Positions 16,992 to 23,180 of a DNA stretch of 36,380 bases are shown piece by piece; the stretch's first letter is position 1; each line of letters starts with the position of its first letter. The DNA lies in contig WTIO01000010.1 of NCBI GenBank assembly GCA_011526365.1, positions 1-36,380 of the forward strand. Direction: 5' to 3'. The notes under the pieces are model-generated. The model was given only the letters and a program-made list of their open reading frames with translations. It had not been told where the DNA came from and did no database searches. Position numbers and translations under genes: made by a program. Source of the stretch: Flavobacteriales bacterium (GTDB lineage: Bacteria > Bacteroidota > Bacteroidia > Flavobacteriales > Flavobacteriaceae).

Positions 16992-18059
16992 ATGCCACGT
17001 CTGACCCTTGTTTACAGTTTAAAAAATGCTTTTGTCGCCCGAGACCTAGCGCATTTTAAGGCCTTGGGCATCACCGTAAACGAACTACAGTCACCACCCT
17101 ATAAATTTATGCCCCTGTTTTTTTGGAACCGATTACGGGAACTGTTTCTAGGCTTATGGCAGGTCTTAAACAGCACCACAGTAGTGGTTTGGTTTTCCGA
17201 TTATCACGGATTTTTTCCGCTGCTTTGGGCGCGGCTATGCAATAAAAAAAGTATCCTCATAGTTGGAGGGTATGACGCCGTTGCAGACCACGCAAACAGT
17301 CACGGGATTTTTATTAAGCACAACCTCCGCAGCAAAATAGCACTTCAAAACTTTAAATGGGCCTCAGAAATTTGGGCGGTAGATCAAAGTTTAATTCATG
17401 GCTGCCCTCAGGCAGAACAGCAATTTGGAGTGGTCTCCGGTATAGCACATTTTGCTCCGCAGCAGCTTTCGAAATGCAAAACAGTACCCACAGGTTATGA
17501 CAGTATCTTTTGGCATACTGTTGCCGAAAAAAAAGAAAAGACCCTACTCACGGTTGGCTTATTTACCGACAAACGTGTTGCAGAGCGCAAAGGAATCCCT
17601 GACTTTCTGGCCCTGGCAGCACAGCACCCCGAATTTAACTGTGTAATTATTGGAGAAGAAAACAACAGTATTACTGCAAATTATTCATTACCCCCCAATG
17701 TTGAGGTGCACCCAAAAAGCACCCCACAAGTACTGCGGCAAGCGTATAGTGAAGCGCAATTTTATTTTCAAGGATCCCGTGTAGAAGGTTTACCAAACGT
17801 GTTGTGTGAGGCCATGTTGTGCGAGTGTATTCCCATTGGCAGGAACATTTTTGGTATACCCAACGCCATAAGTACAACGGGGATGCTTTATGATACTGCC
17901 GTGGGTCTTGCGGCCATTAGCACCTTCCTAACAAAAAAACATCCCAAATTAAAGGGGCAAGTAGCACGGCAACAGATCCTTTCAAACTTTAGTCAAAGCA
18001 AACGCCGCGCAGCATTTAAACAAGCGCTCTTAAACGTCAAACCCATTCAAGATGCATAA
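16992..18059 (+). CDS. Glycosyltransferase, family 4-like (GT-B fold)
   Basis: The 355-residue protein has the GT-B two-domain look with a GT4 signature in the second half: ILLTVGLF-like strand TLLTVGLFTDKRVAERKG, VIIGEENN, and the EX7E motif EGLPNVLCE (Glu265, Glu273), which binds the donor sugar nucleotide. The N-terminal half (VVVWFSDYHGFFPLLWARL, LIVGGYDAVAD) is the acceptor domain. The acceptor is unknown. It is encoded 3 nt after GH3 and overlaps the polysaccharide pyruvyltransferase by 8 nt, suggesting joint action on a surface glycan. No transmembrane segment is obvious apart from hydrophobic patches. Confidence 0.85.
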   Translation: MPRLTLVYSLKNAFVARDLAHFKALGITVNELQSPPYKFMPLFFWNRLRELFLGLWQVLNSTTVVVWFSDYHGFFPLLWARLCNKKSILIVGGYDAVADHANSHGIFIKHNLRSKIALQNFKWASEIWAVDQSLIHGCPQAEQQFGVVSGIAHFAPQQLSKCKTVPTGYDSIFWHTVAEKKEKTLLTVGLFTDKRVAERKGIPDFLALAAQHPEFNCVIIGEENNSITANYSLPPNVEVHPKSTPQVLRQAYSEAQFYFQGSRVEGLPNVLCEAMLCECIPIGRNIFGIPNAISTTGMLYDTAVGLAAISTFLTKKHPKLKGQVARQQILSNFSQSKRRAAFKQALLNVKPIQDA

Positions 18060-19002
18060 GGGAACCATAACCTATCACTTTTCTGACAACCTTGGGGATT
18101 ACATCCAAACCTTAGCCGCGTCCAAACTGTTGGGGGCAGGGCCCTACACCCACTGTGACAGGGAGCAGCTACACACTTATCACGGCCCAGAAGTAGCCCT
18201 TTTGATGAATGGGTGGTTTATGGCCAACCCCAAACATTGGCCACCAGCACCGGGCATTCGGCCGTTGCTATTGTCCATGCATGTCAACCCTACCGCAGTG
18301 GCTGGAATGCTTTCTGGAAAAGGCCTCGAATATTTTAAAAAACACGGCCCTACAGGATGCCGGGACCACTACACACTAAGGCTACTCCAGCAAAAGGGCA
18401 TTTCTGCATATTTTTCGGGCTGTTTGACCCTCACCTTACAACGCTCAGATTGGGTTCCTAAAAACACCCCACGCAAGGGAATATTGGTGTTAAGTGCTTT
18501 GGACCGCTTGCTACCCAACCGCAAGGCATTATGGCAACAAAAGAAATTTGTCCAATGGGGCATTCAAACACTGAAATACCCCTTTAAACTGCGACAAGCG
18601 CAAAAGGCGCAAAATCACCTGCAACATTTTTTGGCCAAACAAAGCAAACCTATTTCTTATGCCAGTCAAATTGTGCCGACACCCCTGGAAGACAATGCTG
18701 CCTATTTTGAGGCTGCTTCCGAACAGCTTAAAAAAATTGCATCAGCAGAGCTTGTCATTACTTCTCGAATTCATACTGCCCTACCAGCAGTTGCTCTAGG
18801 TACTCCGGTAGTGTTTTTAGCAGATGGCTTGCAGCACCCCAATCAAATGAGTCGCTTAGAAGGCCTTACCGACTTGTTTCCCGTTTGTACCGCCCAAAAT
18901 TTAGACACACCCGCTATTGAAGCCCTTCAACCCACCCAAAAGCACAGGGCAATTGCAGCGGACATTCGGGAAGCAGTAGCGGCATTTTTAAAATCCTTCT
19001 AA
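18052..19002 (+). CDS. Polysaccharide pyruvyltransferase family protein
   Basis: The 316-residue product resembles the PS_pyruv_trans family (CsaB/WcaK-like), which adds ketal-linked pyruvate from phosphoenolpyruvate to sugars of surface polysaccharides. The N-terminus ITYHFSDNLGDYIQTLA carries the family NxGDxxQ pattern (Asn13-Gln19). The segment GPTGCRDHYTLRLLQQKGI matches the usual RD...L...G block. The C-terminal VITSRIHTALPAVALGTPVV matches the SR.H....A...G.P block that contacts substrate. It overlaps the preceding glycosyltransferase by 8 nt. The exact acceptor sugar is unknown, and some members transfer groups other than pyruvate. Confidence 0.82.
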   Translation: MHKGTITYHFSDNLGDYIQTLAASKLLGAGPYTHCDREQLHTYHGPEVALLMNGWFMANPKHWPPAPGIRPLLLSMHVNPTAVAGMLSGKGLEYFKKHGPTGCRDHYTLRLLQQKGISAYFSGCLTLTLQRSDWVPKNTPRKGILVLSALDRLLPNRKALWQQKKFVQWGIQTLKYPFKLRQAQKAQNHLQHFLAKQSKPISYASQIVPTPLEDNAAYFEAASEQLKKIASAELVITSRIHTALPAVALGTPVVFLADGLQHPNQMSRLEGLTDLFPVCTAQNLDTPAIEALQPTQKHRAIAADIREAVAAFLKSF

Positions 19003-19027
19003 CACCATAAAAACAAAAACGAAACTT

Positions 19028-19035
19028 TATCTTTG
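19028..19035 (+). promoter_or_regulatory. -7 promoter element for purD, nearly leaderless
   Basis: TATCTTTG, an exact TAnnTTTG match, has six bases between it and the purD ATG at 19042. It lies in the 39-nt gap after the pyruvyltransferase gene, so purD is likely an independent unit. Confidence 0.6.
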
Positions 19036-19041
19036 AGTCTT

Positions 19042-20325
19042 ATGAGTACAAAAAAAATTCTTGTAATAGGCAGTGGCGGCCGTGAGCATGCCTTTTGTTG
19101 GAAGTTGTCGCAGAGCCCACAACACCCACAGTTGTTTGCTGCTCCTGGAAATGCCGGCACGGCGCGTGTAGCCTCCAACCTTCCCATTGACGGAGGTGAT
19201 TTTGAAGCGGTAAAAGCGGCGGTGCTTCTCCATGAAATTGACATGGTATTGGTGGGCCCCGAAGCACCCCTAGTGGACGGTATACACGATTATTTTTTAA
19301 ATGATACCGCATTACAATCGGTACCTGTAATTGGTCCACAAAAAGCAGCTGCAGCATTAGAAGGAAGCAAGGATTTTGCCAAAGCGTTTATGCAACGACA
19401 CAACATTCCTACTGCTAAACACGCCACATTTACAGGGGAGACCTTAGAAGATGGAAAGGCCTTTTTGGCCACCATGACCCCTCCTTATGTCCTCAAAGCC
19501 GACGGGCTTGCGGCAGGAAAAGGGGTACTTATCATAAAGGATCGTAAAGAAGCAGAAGCGGCCCTTACAGCCATGTTAATAGATCAAAAGTTTGGGAGCG
19601 CATCGGCCAAGGTGGTCATTGAAGAGTTTCTAGACGGTGTGGAACTATCGTGTTTCGTTCTTACCGACGGTCGTTCGGGTAAACTGCTTCCTATGGCAAA
19701 GGACTACAAAAGAATAGGCGAAGGCGACATCGGTTTAAACACCGGAGGAATGGGCGCGGTGTCTCCAGTGCCTTTTGTGGATGAGGCCTTTCAACAAAAA
19801 ATAATGTCGCGCATCGTTACCCCCACTCTGGAAGGCCTACAAAAAGACAGCCTACCCTACAAAGGATTTATTTTTATTGGACTGATAAATGTTAAAGGCG
19901 ACCCTTACGTAATTGAGTATAACGTTCGTATGGGCGACCCTGAAACCGAGGCGGTGCTTCCTCGTGTACAAAGTGATTTGGTAGCCCTTCTTGAAGCTAC
20001 AGCGAAAGAAAAATTGGCAGAAGAAACAATTGCTATTAGCCCCAATGCCGCCTGTACAGTTATGGCGGTTTCGGGAGGTTACCCAGAAGCCTATGAAAAG
20101 GGAATTCCCATTAGTGGTTTAGAAACAGTCACCGATGCTGTTGTTTTTCACGCTGGAACTACCGAGCAGCAGGGAACTGTAGTAACCAACGGTGGACGGG
20201 TATTGGCAGTTACAGGAGTAGCTCCAACAGCCCAAGAGGCGTTAGCAACTGCTTACAAACAAATGGGAAAAATTAGCTTTGATAAAAGCTATTATAGAAC
20301 CGATATCGGGAAAGACATTCTATAG
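19042..20325 (+). CDS. purD: Phosphoribosylamine-glycine ligase (GAR synthetase)
   Basis: Second step of de novo purine synthesis: ATP-dependent ligation of glycine to 5-phosphoribosylamine. The 427-residue length is standard. Family blocks are ILVIGSGGREHAF at the N-terminus, VGPEAPLVDG, the ATP-grasp segment YVLKADGLAAGKGVLI, VVIEEFLDGVELS, MAKDYKRIGEGDIGLNTGGMG and EYNVRMGDPETEAVLPR (metal/ATP ligands). I chose ATG 19042 over the in-frame TTG at 19033, which lies inside the -7 element. It converges with the DUF6341 gene, the two TAG stops sharing CTATAG (20320-20325). No other pur genes are nearby. Confidence 0.96.
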   Translation: MSTKKILVIGSGGREHAFCWKLSQSPQHPQLFAAPGNAGTARVASNLPIDGGDFEAVKAAVLLHEIDMVLVGPEAPLVDGIHDYFLNDTALQSVPVIGPQKAAAALEGSKDFAKAFMQRHNIPTAKHATFTGETLEDGKAFLATMTPPYVLKADGLAAGKGVLIIKDRKEAEAALTAMLIDQKFGSASAKVVIEEFLDGVELSCFVLTDGRSGKLLPMAKDYKRIGEGDIGLNTGGMGAVSPVPFVDEAFQQKIMSRIVTPTLEGLQKDSLPYKGFIFIGLINVKGDPYVIEYNVRMGDPETEAVLPRVQSDLVALLEATAKEKLAEETIAISPNAACTVMAVSGGYPEAYEKGIPISGLETVTDAVVFHAGTTEQQGTVVTNGGRVLAVTGVAPTAQEALATAYKQMGKISFDKSYYRTDIGKDIL

Positions 20326-20547
20326 GAAAGAATGTGCAGAAGGATCCTTGTTTTCTTCGCCACTCTTATCAAAACCGCGGAGCTGCTGAATCCAATATAC
20401 AAGGGCAACAAAACCAATGAGTACGAATAGCCATGTCATGCCGTTAGCTACCCACCAATTCTTTAGTTCTACGGAACGTAAAACGGAAAGCGGTGCAAAA
20501 AGGACATTTTCAAACAAAGCGGCAATATATTCAAACAAATTTTTCAT
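20320..20547 (-). CDS. DUF6341 family small membrane protein
   Basis: A 75-residue protein with a short amphipathic N-terminus (MKNLFEYIAALFENVLFAPL), the segment LRSVELKNWWVANGMTW, and one clear membrane helix (WLFVLIGFVALVYWI). A polar tail ends NKDPSAHSFL. The order of these blocks and the conserved-looking SAHSFL end match my memory of DUF6341, a small flavobacterial family of unknown function found beside purD. I prefer ATG 20547 to the GTG one codon upstream. A canonical TTTG-N19-TACTTTTG promoter precedes it, supporting a real gene. It is divergent from the GT9 gene. Confidence 0.8.
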   Translation of the reverse strand: MKNLFEYIAALFENVLFAPLSVLRSVELKNWWVANGMTWLFVLIGFVALVYWIQQLRGFDKSGEENKDPSAHSFL

Positions 20548-20568
20548 CACAAGGGTTTAAATTCACAA

Positions 20569-20599
20569 CAAAAGTAGCAAAACTGTCGCAGTAGGCAAA
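20569..20599 (-). promoter_or_regulatory. Promoter for the DUF6341 gene (-33 TTTG, -7 TACTTTTG)
   Basis: On the minus strand TTTG (20596-20599), a 19-nt spacer and TACTTTTG (20569-20576) form a textbook Bacteroidota promoter, 21 nt upstream of the ATG at 20547. It is the best-matching promoter in the window. Confidence 0.72.
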
Positions 20600-20691
20600 A
20601 GAGATCTGTGCTTCTGGTAAGTTTTTTGGGCGTGTTGTAGCTCCTCATAAAAGAGTGGGCAAACACTAGTGCTGTCCGACACAGCAATTAC

Positions 20692-20699
20692 TATCTTTG
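20692..20699 (+). promoter_or_regulatory. -7 promoter element for the GT9 gene
   Basis: TATCTTTG, an exact consensus match, lies 34 nt upstream of the TTG start at 20734. No -33 TTG is seen at the normal spacing. With the element at 20569-20576 it makes a divergent promoter region; the rest of 20600-20690 shows nothing I recognise. Confidence 0.5.
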
Positions 20700-20733
20700 T
20701 GTAACAGCTGTTGTACTGCCAAAAACTAAAGTA

Positions 20734-21783
20734 TTGAAACTACCACATCAATTACTGGTACTTTGTTTTTCACCTCTTGGCGATAGTGCCATGTGTGTTC
20801 CGGTTTTACGAGCACTATTTATGGCCCACCCTAAATTGATCCTCACTGTTGTAGGCCACCCAAATTCACGGGCTTTGTTTGAGGAGTTTGATCACGTAAA
20901 GTTTTTTGCAGTAGAATTTAAGGGAAAACACAAGGGAGTTAAGGGGTTGTGGCGCTTGTACGTAGAATTAAAAAAAATCCCACACCAAGCCGTTGCCGAC
21001 TTAAATGCAGTCTGGCACACGCACATGTTGCGTTTTTTTTATTTGACCACCACTAAGCGTTTTGTACAATTAAATAAAGGACGAAAAGAAAAGCAGGCCC
21101 TAATTCGCACAAAAAACAAGATACTACGCCCTCTGCCCCATACAGTGTACCGTTATGCTGAGGTATTTCAAAAACTGGGGATTGCTGTTGATCTTTCAAC
21201 AGCCGAAGCTCCGGAGACCCCTGAGCTACCAAAAGGACTGCCCGAAGCATTGGAACACAGCACTAAAAAATGGATTGGTATTGCCCCTTTTGCCAGCTGC
21301 GAAGGAAAAACCTATCCGTTAGATTTAATGCAACAGGTGGTTGCTTATTTACAAAAAGAGTACCAAGTGTTGCTTTTTGGAGAGGGCCATCTGGAGGAAA
21401 AACAATTTACTGTTTGGGAAAATGCCTATCCCAATGTAAATGCAACAAGCACCACCTTAGCCCTAAAGGCACAGCTGGACCTTATTGCTCAACTGGATGT
21501 AATGATTGCTATGGACGATGCTTATGGCCATTTTGCGGCAAATGCAGGGATTCCAGTACTTACCCTTTGGGGACTTACACATCCGTATTTAGGGACGGCT
21601 CCTTTTGGCAATCCTTTAAATTGCAATTTAGTAACAGATCGGGAGAAATATCCTGGTATTCCAATCGCCTTAAAGGGCAGTAGCATACCACAGGGTTATG
21701 AGGTAGCATTTCGAACGGTAAACCCTAAGGTTGTTTTGGAGAAAGTGTTAGAAATCGTTCAAAAAACAGCCAGCCCAGGTTAG
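20734..21783 (+). CDS. Glycosyltransferase family 9 (heptosyltransferase-like)
   Basis: The 349-residue protein has the GT9 layout used in LPS core assembly. The N-terminal acceptor domain begins LLVLCFSPLGDSAMCVPVLRAL (the GD motif after strand 1). The C-terminal donor domain includes KWIGIAPFASCEGKTYPLDLM, VLLFGEGHLEE and the nucleotide-sugar region LDVMIAMDDAYGHFAANAGIPVLTLWG. It likely adds a sugar to lipid A core at the inner membrane; donor and acceptor are not readable. The start is TTG at 20734: no in-frame ATG or GTG lies between the promoter (20692-20699) and the conserved domain. It converges with the reductase gene, the stops sharing TTAG (21780-21783). Confidence 0.87.
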   Translation: MKLPHQLLVLCFSPLGDSAMCVPVLRALFMAHPKLILTVVGHPNSRALFEEFDHVKFFAVEFKGKHKGVKGLWRLYVELKKIPHQAVADLNAVWHTHMLRFFYLTTTKRFVQLNKGRKEKQALIRTKNKILRPLPHTVYRYAEVFQKLGIAVDLSTAEAPETPELPKGLPEALEHSTKKWIGIAPFASCEGKTYPLDLMQQVVAYLQKEYQVLLFGEGHLEEKQFTVWENAYPNVNATSTTLALKAQLDLIAQLDVMIAMDDAYGHFAANAGIPVLTLWGLTHPYLGTAPFGNPLNCNLVTDREKYPGIPIALKGSSIPQGYEVAFRTVNPKVVLEKVLEIVQKTASPG

Positions 21784-22826
21784 ATATCATCAAAATCAAC
21801 AATAATACTGTCTGTGGTGGGATGGGCTTGGCAGGTTAAAATTAAGCCCTCTTCCACTTCGCCATCGGTTAAAATTTGATTGGTGCCCATGGCGGCCTTC
21901 CCTTCTTTTACTCGGGCAATGCAACTACTGCACACGCCTCCTTGGCAGGAATAGGGCACATCAATTTTTTGTTCCAGCGCAGCATCAAGTATAGTTTTCC
22001 CTTGGGTTACTTCTTTGAGTTCGTGCTCTAGGCCATCACACACCACAATTATTTTTGCGGAAGCGGCGGTTTCGGCAACAGCCGTATTAGTATCGGCAGC
22101 AGCACTGGCAGTAAAAAGTTCAAAAAAGACAGCTTCATCGGCAGTTCCCCGATTTTTTAATGCGGTGGCCACGGTATCAATCATTCCTTCGGGCCCGCAC
22201 AAATAGTATTTGTCTGCCATTAATTCCTGGGCCTCCCATTGGGCCTGGATAAAGTCATGGTCTATTCTTCCCAAAAAGGCATTGGAAGCGTTGGCACGAC
22301 TAAAGGTGTGAATAACCTTAAAGTTTTTGGGGAATTCCTTTTGTAGGGCTTCAATGACATCCATAAACATGGCCTCTTCTGGGGAGGTATTTCCGTACAC
22401 TAAGGTAAACTGTTGTTCCGCTCTCAGGGCTGTTTTTGCAATGGATAAAATGGGAGTAACACCACTTCCTGCGGCAAAAGCGGTAATTTTTTCTTTAGCC
22501 GGAGCGGGGGTATAAGTAAATCGCCCTTCTGGGGCACCAACATTTAAAATATTACCCTCTGCAAGCTCTTGTTTGGCATAGGTTGAAAATAGTCCGTTGG
22601 GAATTTGTTTGATGCCTACCTCCAAACGATCTTCATGAGGGGCACTGCAAATAGAATATGACCGACGCACTAAGGCACCGTCAATTTCAGCTTCTAATGT
22701 GAGGTACTGCCCTGCCGTGTATTGGAAAATAGTTTTTAAGGGTTCTGGGATTTCAAAACGCAGGACTACTGCACGTGAAGTGATAGACGCCACCATTGAA
22801 AGGCGCAAGGGGTAAAGGGATGACAT
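21780..22826 (-). CDS. PaaE-like FAD/2Fe-2S oxidoreductase (ferredoxin reductase-type)
   Basis: A 348-residue electron-transfer protein. Its N-terminal FAD-binding barrel has the RRSYSIC motif. The NAD(P)-binding domain shows FAAGSGVTPILSI, LVYGNTSPEEAMF and YYLCGPEGMID. The C-terminal plant-type 2Fe-2S ferredoxin domain has cysteines 294, 299, 302 and 332 (CQGGVCSSC ... LTC). This order matches PaaE of the phenylacetyl-CoA epoxidase and related reductases. No paaABCD or other paa gene is nearby, so its oxygenase or desaturase partner is unknown. I chose ATG 22826 because the in-frame ATG at 22844 falls inside the -7 element (22842-22849). Confidence 0.9.
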   Translation of the reverse strand: MSSLYPLRLSMVASITSRAVVLRFEIPEPLKTIFQYTAGQYLTLEAEIDGALVRRSYSICSAPHEDRLEVGIKQIPNGLFSTYAKQELAEGNILNVGAPEGRFTYTPAPAKEKITAFAAGSGVTPILSIAKTALRAEQQFTLVYGNTSPEEAMFMDVIEALQKEFPKNFKVIHTFSRANASNAFLGRIDHDFIQAQWEAQELMADKYYLCGPEGMIDTVATALKNRGTADEAVFFELFTASAAADTNTAVAETAASAKIIVVCDGLEHELKEVTQGKTILDAALEQKIDVPYSCQGGVCSSCIARVKEGKAAMGTNQILTDGEVEEGLILTCQAHPTTDSIIVDFDDI

Positions 22827-22841
22827 AACAAATTTTTTGGG

Positions 22842-22870
22842 CAAAAGTACACATTTTTACAGCTCTCAAA
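22842..22870 (-). promoter_or_regulatory. Promoter for the PaaE-like reductase (-33 TTTG, -7 TACTTTTG)
   Basis: On the minus strand TTTG (22867-22870), a 17-nt spacer and TACTTTTG (22842-22849) lie 15 nt upstream of the ATG at 22826. The -7 match is exact; the spacer is slightly short. Confidence 0.55.
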
Positions 22871-22929
22871 AGGAACAATGGAGCAACAAAAAGTAAAAAA
22901 TGGTATGTTGTAGAAGCCTAAATTAAGCT

Positions 22930-23139
22930 ATGGCTACATATTTGCTTGCTGCGTTACGACGCAAAAAATTCTTTAGAAGCCCTCAGCGGGAAGTTAAATT
23001 AGTACTGCGGATTCTCTTGGGGTTCTATGTGGTGTATATGCTTATCTTATTCTTGCTGTTGGGGCTTGGGCTTCATTTTACTCTAAAAGACATTGTTAAA
23101 ACCCCCACAAACACTTGCGGAATTGGAAACCTATTTTAA
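22930..23139 (+). pseudogene. N-terminal remnant resembling DUF5687 (ABC-2-type permease-like) protein
   Basis: A 69-codon frame starting MATYLLAALRRKKFFRSP, then one strong membrane helix (ILLGFYVVYMLILFLLLGLGL) and FTLKDIV. To my recollection this is how the roughly 490-residue DUF5687 membrane proteins of Bacteroidota begin (short helix, FFRS, then a first membrane helix). The frame ends after 69 codons and no continuation exists before sprE at 23181. Removing one C from the run at 23102-23106 would change the tail to a more natural helix (PQTLAELETYFKA) ending at 23146, so a frameshift in an already shortened gene is possible. A genuine small membrane protein is the alternative. No convincing promoter is seen. 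Confidence 0.5.
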
Positions 23140-23180
23140 AGCTTAAAAACTAAAAACTCTTTTTTTACGTTATAGCAGTA

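Noticed and set aside
22772-22777. CACGTG in the reductase gene as parS
   Set aside because: Only the right half-site begins to match (CACGTGAA); the left arm and the last bases do not.
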